DNA of 30,440 nt, taken from NCBI GenBank assembly GCA_015499995.1, contig JADNRV010000485.1:1-30440 (forward strand), in the 5' to 3' direction. Shown here one piece after another: positions 1-9,742 of this stretch. This DNA comes from Flammula alnicola. Lineage: Eukaryota; Basidiomycota; Agaricomycetes; Agaricales; Strophariaceae. The position numbers were made by a program, and so were the translations under genes. Under the pieces are notes generated by a model. The model was not told the origin of the DNA, made no database searches, and worked only from the letters and a program-made list of their open reading frames with translations. How positions within the stretch are numbered: the stretch's first letter is position 1; each line of letters begins with the position of its first letter.

Positions 1-1625
1 GTTTCCCTCCTCATCTCTAGAGTAATGGAGGATCCGGTGTTAATGCTTATGCTCGTTCGTGAATAAATTACTCGCGTCCATGTTCCTCGTTATGAGTTAC
101 ATGAGGGGTTTGTGGGAGCGGACTCGAGATTGCGCCTCGCCGAAGGAGAAGACGGTGGCGGAGACTTTGAACTTCATTGTTGAATCGGCTGCTTGCTAAG
201 CTGAGTAGAACCGTTGAGTTGATTCTGGGTAGGATGACCCTGGCAAAGCAAAGCTTTTAATAATTTAATAATTCTGCTAGATCCCTATCGCCGTGAGGTC
301 GGTATTCTGCAACTACTCTTCCGAGTCTGGGAGCTCGCAATATCGAGCCTAAAATCATCGTTGATTGTTCCAAGTATTTGCTCTTTGCCAACTTTTCGAA
401 ACTAGATGCTATGAAATATATTTTTGGATCCAATGCGGGATTGGAGGTTTGAACCTCTTTTATCGTGGATGTCGGATAGTCTGACCTGTAGAATAATTCC
501 TGGAGTATCTCGGGGATAGTCCTCAAATTTCATGAGACATAAGCAGTATTGTGGCGTAAGAACGCTTGTACGAAGCCTAATACTAGAGGTTATCTCTAGT
601 CGACCGCATTTCAGTCATTTACCAGAGCCTATCCATACTTCCTGCTCCACAGAGAAACAAGATGTCCGGTCCCTCTTATCTTTCTTTTCCCGACACACAA
701 TGTTCTGTGTGCAACCTGAGAGCGACTACCCGCATCCAAAATTGACTAAGGCCCGTTGAGACGAATAGAGCGAGGACCTCATGGGTATATTTTGCGAGCA
801 GTTGTATTGTGTGTGTTTGTGCCACCATTTAGCGAAGGAGATCTGAACTGTCAATGTCTCCAATAGCGGGTAGCCCTGGTGAGGCTTGGTATATTAGAGG
901 CATAATTTCCGATCGCAGTGCTATAAGTGATTTATTTCCCTCGCATTCGAGCAGTGCATGTTCGGGACTTTCAGTCTCTGTTTCGCAGAATCCTGACACG
1001 AGGTCTCCGGTGCTCAGTCCACCTCGAGCGCTCTAGCGCAAGGCTGTAGCAAGTTGACAGCAGAAGACGTGTTATGGACTTTCTGTGGCTAGAGTTTTTT
1101 ATTGATAGATAATGCCTAAAGTGCAGCGTCTTGTGGGTAGGTTCCCCATCGTCCTTATCTGGAACCTTCCTTCCACGGAGGAGATACATTTTCGGCGAAT
1201 TGTTTATGGCTCTTTTAAGCCAATCATTCATAGATTTTTAGCACTGCTTTTATGATCTTATCCACGCTTCCAGTAGTAGCAGTGGCAAGGTTTTGGACAG
1301 GTACTGGCGTCGGTAGGCCAGCTGTAACACTTTGTAGGTCTTTTACCCAGGAGGCTTTGCCCTCCGACGCGAGCGGCGGCTATAGAGTCATTAAGCGCCC
1401 GTCGCGCATAGCGATCGGTTGGCAGCGCAATCAGGTATTTTAACTTTAAGTATCACAGTGCCAAAACAATTCGCCAAAATCTGAGTAGTATTATTGATGT
1501 CTCGGTATATATCGGTGCCAGCATACAACGTTGGCCTAATAGGCGCCGGAGGAAGGCCACTTGGATATCTTCAAGTGCGGATAGGGATGTTTTATTTGTG
1601 TCCAAGCTAATCTCGCACCCATGGA
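1..1625. other. No recognisable gene
   Basis: I see no conserved domain or convincing multi-exon model here. The first 20 bases end in a pyrimidine-rich stretch plus CTCTAG that could be a 3' splice site, followed by a short open stretch ending at the TAA near 56-58. This could be the last exon of a gene entering from the left, but nothing confirms it. Short open frames at 257-526 and 971-1231 on the minus strand resemble no family I know. Confidence 0.4.
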
Positions 1626-1920
1626 TCAGATGTGGGTCAACGAGAGCTGAATGTAGTTTTTTCCCTTCTCATGGTGGCAAGACCTGATCATGGATTCTAG
1701 ACCAAAAATTGCATTGCCAATGGTACGCGGCTCGCTTGCTTCGTTTATGTAGTGTTCTTCGAAGAGGCTAAGTTTCCTCGCACCAATCTTAGGTGATTTA
1801 ATTGTTATTCCTACATAAATTTGCTCGGTTGTAATTTTTACGTTGTCATTTCCAAAGACAAATGTAGGGGCCGTGGTAGTGATGTAATAACCACAATCCA
1901 ATGTGTACTTCGATCTTAAG
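1626..1920 (-). CDS. Possible further 3' exon of the WSC gene, or separate fragment
   Basis: An open frame reads on the minus strand from about 1920 to a stop at 1626, giving roughly 95 residues of ordinary composition (includes LDCGYYITTTAPTFVFGN). It begins directly after a possible splice acceptor (GAAATAG) about 30 bases beyond the stop of the WSC gene. A 49-nt intron from the end of that gene into this frame has acceptable GT-AG ends, but the reading phase does not fit without an alternative donor. I recognise no domain. It may be a C-terminal exon of the WSC protein, a neighbouring gene fragment, or chance. Confidence 0.25.
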
Positions 1921-1954
1921 CTATTTCATACACAAATCATTGCCACCGGAAACT

Positions 1955-3664
1955 CTAGGGGAATACCACCTGCAATTCTACTTCCTTGCACTCTGAGAGA
2001 TTAAACCCAGGTTGGAATGTCAATGGTTTGTATACAATGTCTTGTATGGGAGTAGCAGCGTGCAAAAAATCTTGCAGAGTTTCATTAATACAGAGGAGCC
2101 AGGGGAAATTCGGGTCAAAGACCGCATCCGACGGGGCACTAAAGGGCAGAGGTATTTGTTGAAAGATAGGATTCAGACTCTCCGGCTCTCCTGGAAGAGC
2201 CAAAAAAAAAATAGGGCTTGAATAAGAAGGATATTCACATCAAAGAAAATTCATCGCCCTTACACCGAAGCAGTATGCACTGAAAGTCCGCACCGCAGTA
2301 GTGATCTGCACGAAATTTACTGCTCCACCACGAACGGGAGGTACCTGGGGACGTAAAAACGACCCTGAGTCAAGGTTGGGAAGAAGCTCGCCATCGGAGA
2401 TATTGAAGGTCAATGTCCCAGGGCAAGTGGCGCAGAACTAGGGCAAATGGTCAGATGGTAGAGCTGAAAAACGTGTATACAGCACAATGAAAAGGAATGA
2501 GAAGGACGCACTGAGAGGATACCCGCTTCGGTGATATTTGCAAGGCCGTTTCTGATGAAATCAAGAGGCAGTCCGCTGACCATTGTCAAAGGAATTCGCT
2601 CGGAGGGATTGCTGACCAGCACTGCTTCGAGCTGGAACATATCGGTGGTGGGCGCACGTTCGTTAAAGTCACAAGCAGTCATTGGAGGGATGACTTGGAC
2701 CGGGGACTGGTATAGCGCCATGATAAACTCGCCCCCACATGCTTGGTCATTGATCCCGTTGCATCCCAGTGACTCACAAGCAATATCTGGCAATCGCGGC
2801 GCACTGGTAGAAACAGAGGTACCACACCCTGTTGTTCAAGCTGAGTCAAACGAACAAGGAGGGTCAAATATTGCCCTGGACTTACAGCATTCGCCTCCAG
2901 ATTCACTCCCCGCAAATAAGGGTGGGATAGGGCTTTGATTGAAACGATCTTCTGTTGCGAAATCGCAAGCCGATGAGCATTGATTTATGTCACCTAAGAC
3001 CCCAAGAAACATGTCAAGAGTGCGGTTCTCAGGGCTGTCGCTGCATAATTTGGAATCGGCGTGAGTAAGGACGTCAGTATAAATACAAGAAGGATCACCT
3101 GTAGCACCCCACATAGTTGAAGACTACTGGTATGCTTTCAGCAAGAGCAGCGTCATCTTCGAAAGGAGAAGCTGCTGTTGGAATCTTCGGTGACGGCGTG
3201 CCATTAGTGTAGATGCTGAGTCGTCCATTGCCTCCGCAGGTGAGTTCCTTGAATTCGTCTCCTTCGCAGAACAAGTTGCATTCACTGGGATCCGTTATAT
3301 TTCCAGAGAGCTGAATCACACCATCACAAACTGTATGGAAGCAGTTAGCCTCGCTTGAGTCCATAACGATGAGTAACTCTTCAGCCATAAAGACGCACAA
3401 CATTGCTATTGGAATCGTGTCAGATCAGAATCTGCATGGAGTGGAATGAATTTACGTCAAATTGCAAGCCTGAAAATCCATATCCACTGGGAGGAAAGTT
3501 GTTCCAATTCCCGCAAAATTCCATGCATAGACCGGGGGTCATCGAGCTATTGACAAATGCCTGGGCTCTCAGAGTTCCAACAGTTGCGTTGTTGCTACTC
3601 AAATACCAGTCATTAGCTCGAGAATGCCCTACTGTTATCTCGGCTTACGTGTAGCATCCAACGA
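1955..3664 (-). CDS. WSC-domain protein, 5' end missing
   Basis: Reading right to left, exons are about 3664-3649, 3597-3456, a tentative small exon near 3406-3378, 3330-3099, 3040-2886, 2828-2512, 2437-2266 and 2190-1955. Introns are about 45-75 nt with GT-AG ends, and the phases agree from 3330 to the stop. The product shows two WSC domains, a cysteine-rich carbohydrate-binding fold of fungal wall and secreted proteins. Domain 1 runs from VGCYTSNNATVG through SSMTPGLCMEFC to ECNLFCEGDE and TCGGNGRLSIY. Domain 2 runs from YVGCYSDSPENRTL through SGGECWCGTSV to CNGINDQACGGEF. About 200 residues without a domain I know follow. Exons 2 and 3 of domain 1 are less certain because the usual ECYC motif is not clean. 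There is no start codon or signal peptide: the sequence stops resembling a gene at about 3665, where KDZ terminal repeats begin. It is probably a truncated, nonfunctional copy. Confidence 0.68.
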
Positions 3665-3679
3665 ATTCCCATCACATAC

Positions 3680-3838
3680 CTTTGTTACAGTGTACCGTAT
3701 AATATGGTACACCGAACGTGTACAGTGTGCCGCGTGATACGGGTTCAGCGAATTCGCTGAACCAGTGAATAATGTACTATACATAATTAGGTAGCTAGTG
3801 TACTACATAATATGATACACCGAATTCGCTGGAGCCAC
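3680..3838. repeat. Left terminal palindromic repeats of KDZ A
   Basis: Short imperfect inverted units of the type GTACCGTATAATATGGTACA recur near 3692, 3728 and 3810. A perfect 18-bp palindrome, TTCAGCGAATTCGCTGAA, lies near 3748, and a partial copy of its core (GAATTCGCTGGAGC) near 3820. The same palindrome core and GTACCGTA/TACGGT units begin element B at 29037. They are probably transposase-binding or cleavage sites. Confidence 0.6.
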
Positions 3839-4016
3839 GTTCAACATGTCTAATGCACCTCCATAGCCGATTTCCGTAGGTTGGGGCAATCGGCACCCAA
3901 AATCGGGGGTGCTGTACATACAATAAGATCCATAGGGAATGCTCCGGAGCACGATGGGTCAGTCGGCATTGAATCGGCACTGCTGATTTGCATGAATCAG
4001 CGTCAGTCGGCACTTA

Positions 4017-4255
4017 CAGCTAATTGTTAATCGATAGACCCACTTCGCAAAAAATCAACTTAGGATTTTTGTTTATGGTACAAATAGATTTAATCCAAAT
4101 CAGGCAGGTCCTCCGGGGTGCGTGATCACGCCAATGCTGATATTGGCCTGCGGCCCCGGACCACCTGCCTCATTTGGGTCGGATCTATTTGTATTGTAAA
4201 TAAAAATCTTGGGCTGTCTATTTGCGAAGTGGGTCTATTGATTAACAATTAGCTG
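4017..4255. mobile_element. 239-bp MITE with TA flanks (Tc1/mariner-like)
   Basis: The ends are inverted repeats: CAGCTAATTGTTAATC on the left and the complement on the right, continuing with few differences (AGACCCACTTCGCAAA, then a region around CAAATAGAT and CAGGCAGGT) nearly to the centre, so the element could fold into one long hairpin. TA stands directly outside each end (4015-4016 and 4256-4257), as expected for Tc1/mariner target duplications. There is no coding capacity. It sits in the non-coding left arm of KDZ A. Confidence 0.65.
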
Positions 4256-4425
4256 TAAGAGCAGGGTCGGCACTTGAGATCGGGGATGCTTATGTCGATT
4301 TGGCCTTGCTGTTTTGCTTGAATTGTTGCCCTCGGCACTGAAAATCGTGCTGAAAATCGCGTGTGGCAAGATATGAACGATTAAAAATACAAAATACATC
4401 AACATATATACAATGTTCCGATAGA

Positions 4426-4860
4426 CTACTCTGGGATGCCGTCGTCACCAAACCACTCAACTGGGAGAAAGGCGAAGTCGAGGGCATCATATTCAGGCTG
4501 AGGGAGAGTGAATCGCGATGGAGTGGTGCTGAAATCGGCTGGATGTGTGCCACCTGATGCATGTGCGCTGTCGGGATCGGCATTGTCGTCGGAATCGGCA
4601 CTTTCATCAGCTCCATCAGCCTCATCATGCTCATGCTCATGCTCATCACTGGTGCTATCCTCATCCTCATTGCTAGTACTATCATCCTCGTCGCTGTCAT
4701 CCTCTTTCTCATCGCTATCGTCCTCTTCCTGTGAATCGGCAGTGTCGTCACTTTGATCGGCATCGGCACCCGGGGAGTCGGGCACGGCCACTCTGTTGAG
4801 CCAGGCATTGTCAGTATTGGGCATCCTGTGATTACCTCCATCGTCCGAATGTGTGGCATA
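4426..4860 (-). pseudogene. KDZ partner protein, C-terminal piece
   Basis: This is the 3' part of the acidic partner gene, separated from its 5' part by the 4937-bp insert at 4863-9799. It continues the frame of the upstream piece exactly if one copy of the 2-bp duplication is left out. It encodes about 144 residues: a very acidic Ser/Asp/Glu tract with a His-Glu run, then TPSRFTLPQPEYDALDFAF and a Trp-containing end, stop at 4426. The C-terminal block matches the gene at 29547 (TPSRITLPQGPFGPADFDF). On its own it has no promoter, so it is unlikely to be expressed in full-length form. Confidence 0.7.
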
Positions 4861-4899
4861 CCCATCAGGAAAAACACTTTTGCCCCAGGTCATCCCAGG

Positions 4900-5480
4900 A
4901 AAAATTGGCTGAAAGAGGTACTATAATGCGCTCTGAGGACATCCTGGGGAACCCTGTGAGGCCACTTTTGGACCTATGACAAGTTAGATAAGATCAAGTT
5001 TCCCAGGCTATCATAAGCCAACTTGGGTCAACCTACACATGTCCTAGGTTACACACATCCTAGGTTGCATATTGCCAATCATTCAGCAACTCAATGTTCA
5101 ACTTGCATAGAATATATGAAATGTAATTAATTAGATATTGATTATAATATAGGTACAAGCAAATTACATGACATAAGAGAGACTGGAGATGTATCACAAT
5201 GTGTGGTGGCCACATAGAGGAGCTATCAATCATCTCTGCCCTTCACTGTAGTTCCTGCGGGTTGTCAAGGTAGGAGCAGCATAAAGTAGTGCAGAATGGC
5301 CAGAGTCATAACTGAAGAGTCCTGGAAAGCAGACGGGGGTGTGTTGGGCCTGGAGTCACCATTGGCCGCTGCAAACACACCACCTGAGACGTTTGGCAAG
5401 CCTACGCTCTTGACAATGGGCAGGATGGGTTAATGGCGGGCTGGAACGAGCAAGCAAAGGTGAGTTGTCATTCATCGTGG
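4900..5480. other. Left subterminal region of the 4.9-kb element
   Basis: Several CCTAGG, CCCAGG and CCTGGGG motifs lie between about 4893 and 5075, mirroring the right end (about 9540-9780). AT-rich sequence follows to 5160, then unique sequence. At 5460-5512 a segment runs from GTGAGT through CTACTGAC to TAAG, like an intron, perhaps from captured gene sequence. No open frame is convincing. Confidence 0.4.
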
Positions 5481-5931
5481 CCTGTGAAATAGGCTACTGA
5501 CCTATTCTAAGCCTCGACATGCCGCAGCCATCGCTCGTCGTCAGCCAATGACGGCTCTGGCATTCAGCGTGCTTCATCCATCCCAGGACAATACACGTTG
5601 GCGTCCAGTTGACGTGGGCGTGTGTATGCGCGGACTCGGGATGCACCGCGACGAAAGTAGCGACGGCGTTGGCGCCCGCTGCTACGTTGTTCCCTCACCC
5701 TCGTGGCTTGCTCGCAAATGCGCATGCATATCCTTTTGCGCTGTTCTTGGTTTCTTTCGTGTGCGCTGGCGCTCTGCGGATGCACCTGCATCAGGCCTGG
5801 CCGGTGAACGCTGTCGAATTGGATTGTCCGTAGAAGTGGAGGTGTTCGCGGTGGATTGAGTGCTGGGCGCAGCGGATCGGACTTGCGGGTGGTGTAAGGC
5901 CGTGGTGGTGTTAACGTGAGGTCCCAAGCAC

Positions 5932-6002
5932 AGATTCGAACGTCGTCTGCGTCAGACGACGTTCGAATCTAAGGAGACGACGAACCGCCGTTCGTCGTCT
6001 CC
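5932..6002. repeat. Hairpin pair, copy 1
   Basis: 5932-5970 is a perfect inverted repeat with an 18-bp stem (AGATTCGAACGTCGTCTG) and a CGT loop. 5973-6002 is a second perfect inverted repeat with a 13-bp stem (GGAGACGACGAAC) and a CGCC loop. Copies 2 and 3 share these stems, but their four-base loops differ. Confidence 0.85.
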
Positions 6003-7393
6003 TTGTATAAGCTGTGGGGAGAGGTGAGCGTACGTGTGGAGTGAAATAGAAATGCGGAACGTACCTTGCACATCGTATCACCGCCGCCGTTTCGATACGA
6101 CGAGGCGGATGCCGTCGCGGAACCCTCGTCCCTCGTCCCAACCTCCGGCAGCAGCAGTGGCACCACCCATCGTATCCACGCAGCAGCGGCCGGCTGCTGC
6201 TGCTGCTGCTGGTCTTCATCCTCATCGTATCCAAGCAGCGGCTCTCGTTCTCCTCGTCTCCATCATGGAGGCAGGGAGTAGAGTAGATGGGATGGTGGGG
6301 TATTGAACCCGCGGAAACGCAGGGAGGTGGTGGTATGGCAGGTCGGACCCGTGGCATGGTGGAGTCATCGATGCACCTGCAGTGTTGTGGGTTTGTCGTC
6401 GTTGGACCTGCGGCGTTGTGGGGTCGTCTTCGACGCACCCGCGGCGTTGTGGGTTCGTCGTCGATGCACCCGCAGGTGCGGTGTCGTCATCGATGCACCT
6501 GCCGGTGCGGCGTTGTCGATGTGCCTGCCATCGCGGCTTCATCGTTGCAGCGGCCGCGGCGTCGTCCTGCTGTCACCTCGCCGTCACCACGCCCGGCCGC
6601 CTCGCTGCGTCCACCTCACCTCGCTGCGTCCACCTCGCCTCGCATTGCTGCGCCTGGTGGTTGTAAGTGGTCGTAATGGGTGTGGGCGTGTGTGGGCGGC
6701 GTAGTTGCTGAGAGGCAGGCTGCGGGTGGTCTTGCTGAGCTGTGTCGAACGGGGCAGGTGGGTCTGGTGGCGGTAAGTTGACGGTGGTGGGCCGCTGCGG
6801 GTGTTCGAATGAACTCGAACGTGGCACGACCGCGTCGCGATGCACCTGTGTTGTGCAGGTCGACGTCGATGCGCCCGCAGTGTCGTGGGGTCGCGGCATC
6901 GTGGGGTCGTCGATGCAACGGCGGCATCGTGGGGTGGCCGTCGATTCATCGTCGAGGGGAGTGGGCGGTGGGTGAAGGCGATAGGGCTGGGGGCGGGGAG
7001 GATGGACACGGCGGTCGTGGATGCGGCGAGGTGGCCGCATGAACGAGCATCAAGCTCGTTCCTGCTCGAGGTTGCCGGAGCGGAGGCGGCGGACTGAGAG
7101 GACGGAGGTTGCAGCTCATGGACACGGCGGGCCATTTATCGTGGTCGTCGAGGCCGTGTGGGGGTTGTATGAGCCAGCACGAAAGGCGTTCGTGCTCGAC
7201 GTCGCCGCAGAGGAGGCTGGGGGTGGGGAGGACGGATGCCGCGGTCGTGGATGTGGCGGAGTGGCTGCGCGGGCGAGCGTGAAGCTCTTGCATGCTCGAC
7301 GCCGCCAGAGTGGAGGCAGCAGGGCGCTCGGGTGTGCAACGCAGCGGATGGGACTTGCAGGTGGTGTAAGGCCGTGTTCGAGGTGCCAAGCAC

Positions 7394-7464
7394 AGATCCG
7401 AACGTCGTCTGACGCAGACGACGTTCGAATCTGAGGAGACGACGAACAGCTGTTCGTCGTCTCC
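7394..7464. repeat. Hairpin pair, copy 2
   Basis: This is the same arrangement as copy 1. The first stem (7394-7432) has one mismatch, AGATCC against GAATCT. The second (7435-7464) is perfect with an AGCT loop. Confidence 0.85.
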
Positions 7465-7519
7465 TCGTATAAGCTGTTGGGACTCGAGGTGAGCGCACTG
7501 TGTGGTTTGAAGTAGAAGT

Positions 7520-7552
7520 GCGGAACGAGTCGGTGTTGCCGACTCGTTTCGC
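7520..7552. repeat. Third hairpin, copy 2
   Basis: The 14-bp stem GCGGAACGAGTCGG pairs with CCGACTCGTTTCGC around a 5-base loop, with one G-T type difference. Copy 1 at about 6054 reads straight from GCGGAAC into GTACCTTGC with this hairpin absent. Confidence 0.8.
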
Positions 7553-8174
7553 TCACGTACCTTGCGGGTCCCCCTCTACTAGGGCCTCCCTTTGATCGCT
7601 CGGTCCCCTCGCTGCCCACCTGTTGACGTTGATCGTGCACCTGCGGTGTCGTAGGTCGTTGGACTCGCGGCGTCGTGGAGGCATCGTTGATGCACCTGCG
7701 GTGTCGTAGGTCGTTGGACCCGCGGCGTCGTGGCGTTGTCTTCGATGCACCTGCAGCTGCGGCATCATCATCGATGCAACCCGCCATCGCGGCATCGTCG
7801 TTGCAGGAGCGGCGGCGTCATCCGGGTGTCGCCTCGTCGTCACCGCGTCTGCCCGCCCCTTTGCTGTCACCTCGCCTTACTGCGCCCACCTCGAGCCATG
7901 CACCCCGTCCAGGACCGTGTCGCCGATGCACCTTGGGTGTTGCGCAGTCGTCGTCGTCGATGCCCCCGCGGTGTCGTGTGGTCGTCGATGCAACGGCGGC
8001 ATCGTGGGGTGGTCATCGATGCAACGGCGGCATCGTGGGTGGTCGTCGATGCAACGTGGAGGGGAGTGGGCGTTGGGTGAAGGCGATGGGATGACGACCG
8101 GGGCGTGCAACGCCAAATGGCGCAGCGGATGGGCCGCGCGGGTGGTGTCAGGCTGTGGTTGAGGTCCCAAACAC

Positions 8175-8245
8175 AGATCCGAACGTCGTCTGACGCAGAC
8201 GACGTTCGAATCTGAGGAGACGACGAACAGCAGTTCGTCGTCTCC
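8175..8245. repeat. Hairpin pair, copy 3
   Basis: This copy matches copy 2, with the second hairpin at 8216-8245 carrying an AGCA loop. Confidence 0.85.
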
Positions 8246-8304
8246 TCATACAAGCTGTGGGGAGAGGGAGAGGTGAGCGTGTGTGTGTGGTCTGAAGTAG
8301 AAGT

Positions 8305-8337
8305 GCGGAACGAGTCGGTACTGCCGACTCGTTCCGC
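8305..8337. repeat. Third hairpin, copy 3
   Basis: A perfect 14-bp stem (GCGGAACGAGTCGG with CCGACTCGTTCCGC) around TACTG. It corresponds to 7520-7552, where one base differs. Confidence 0.8.
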
Positions 8338-8575
8338 TCACGTACCTTGCGGGTCCCCCTCTACCAGGGCCTCCCCTTGGTCTCTCAGTCCCCTCACTGC
8401 CCACCTGTTGACGTTGATCGTAGTACGAGCACCAGTGGAGGTTGAAGATAGTGATCAACAACATTCAACGTTGTTGATCTGTTATCCGGCAATTTCCGAG
8501 AATGACCGGATTGGCCAGGAAACGCAGAGTCGAGGAGAGGGAGTGCTGGGGAGTGACAATCCGGCGAGGCGTTAT

Positions 8576-8603
8576 GAATTTGCGACATGCATGTCGCAAA
8601 TTC
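8576..8603. repeat. Perfect 28-bp palindrome
   Basis: GAATTTGCGACATG is followed at once by its exact inverted complement, with no loop. It lies in the 4.9-kb element in otherwise unremarkable sequence. Confidence 0.85.
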
Positions 8604-8888
8604 GTCACATAAATCAACGAAAGGGAGAGTGCGACGCGACGCGTTTAGTCACCTGATCACATCTGAGCTTTTGCGAAATTCCCTAAGTCATCTCAAGCGG
8701 AGTTTGGAATTGAGGGTCACCTGACATGTTGAACTTTCGTTTCGCAGTTGAAATGCTTTGTCTTCCCTCCCTCTTTCCTTACCTGAACTGAACAACCGCG
8801 CTGATGACATTTGCGCCCCTCCCCTTATGTTAGGGATGTGGGCTGACTTTCAAGAGGAGTAGGTGATAGAAAACGGATCATATACAAT

Positions 8889-8985
8889 GAGGGGAGACCC
8901 TAGAAGAGGGAGACCCACTTGGTGCGTCGCGAGATGAGTCGTATGACTCATCTCGCATTCTGCTCTCACCGCCCCTACCTCCAAC
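8889..8985 (+). repeat. GGGGAGACCC module with palindrome
   Basis: The sequence GGGGAGACCC, then GAGGGAGACCCAC, then GGTGCGT leads into a hairpin at 8929-8956 (GCGAGATGAGTC, loop GTAT, GACTCATCTCGC) and ends near CTCACCAATCCA. Related modules lie in the foldback element at about 25022-25110 (inverted) and 26385-26475, although those belong to a different transposon. Confidence 0.65.
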
Positions 8986-9092
8986 TCACCAATCCACCCT
9001 CAGGCCATACAGTGGAACTAAAACCCAAGACGGCTCCATGGGCAGTTGTGAAACACAACACTAAAGACAGAACAGCCACAGGTACGTCACAG

Positions 9093-9377
9093 TGCAACCC
9101 TCTGCCTGCGCTGCTGCTAACCCCAAACCCCACCCCTCTTTTGTGCAGGCAATGACTCTGCGCATGCAGTTGCATTACCAGGACGCCACGGAATGCACAA
9201 CGATGAGCTACATCGCTGAGACCAAGTACGTCGCAATGCAAACCTCTGCCCACGCTGCTGCTAACCCCTCATTTGTGCAGGTAATGATGCTGTGCACCAA
9301 GTCCACCAGGTACGTCACAGCGCAACCGCTTTCTTGCATCATTGCTAACCCCCAACCCCCACACCTCTTTTGTCTAG
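9093..9377 (+). repeat. Three tandem homologous intron-like segments
   Basis: Three segments start GTACGTC and end in CAG or TAG: about 9093-9149, 9228-9280 and 9312-9377. Each has a GCTAAC branch-point-like motif, then a pyrimidine-rich stretch (CTCTTTTGTGCAG in the first), and a shared GCAACC or GCAAACC near the start. The stretches between them also resemble each other (GCAATGACTCTGCGCATG and GTAATGATGCTGTGCACC). They look like duplicated introns and microexons of a plus-strand transcript inside the 4.9-kb element. I could not build a long continuous frame through them. Confidence 0.5.
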
Positions 9378-9742
9378 ATACATAACATGTTGCTGATGGG
9401 TACTTGTGGGTTGCAGGTACCTGTATGTGACTAGTAGTAGTGTTAATTAGTCTATGCATTATATAGCAACATAATATATTGATTTAAAATTATTTCTGTG
9501 TGTATATTTGGAGGCTTACTGAGAGTTTCAGAGCATATGCTCTGGCTGACCTAAGAGCAACCCAGAGCAACCTAGGTTCACCCAGGCAAGAAGTGCTTAA
9601 ATTCAACTGCAGCCTAGGAGATCATTTGGTCACCCTAAGTACGTCCTGGGGTGTCCTAAGTAAAAGCTAAAGGGAAGAGATTGCCCCAAGTGTCTCCTGG
9701 GAGCTAACTGCAACCTGGCTGCCCTGGCACTCTTAGGGTCCC

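Larger units (their letters stand above)
5490..8420. repeat. GC-rich triplicated repeat with minisatellite-like tracts
   Basis: Three diverged copies of one segment start near 5930, 7390 and 8170. Each begins with two adjacent hairpins and a shared flank (AAGCTGTGGGG or close variants). Between them are short degenerate tandem units built around TCGATGCACCTGCGGTGTCG. The many long overlapping open frames here on both strands come from the GC-rich triplet composition, show no domains and are not annotated as genes. Confidence 0.6.

Noticed and set aside
4508..4756. Plus-strand Ser-rich frame
   Set aside because: It is the antisense of the acidic Asp/Glu/Ser tract of the partner gene, whose C-terminal block is conserved in element B.
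5911..8094. Many long overlapping open frames rich in Arg, Pro, Ser and His on both strands
   Set aside because: They overlap in several frames, follow GC-rich triplet repeats and hairpins, and show no domain or splice logic. They are composition artefacts.
5932..8245. CRISPR-like array
   Set aside because: There are only three hairpin copies at irregular spacings of 0.8-1.5 kb, and the organism is a fungus.
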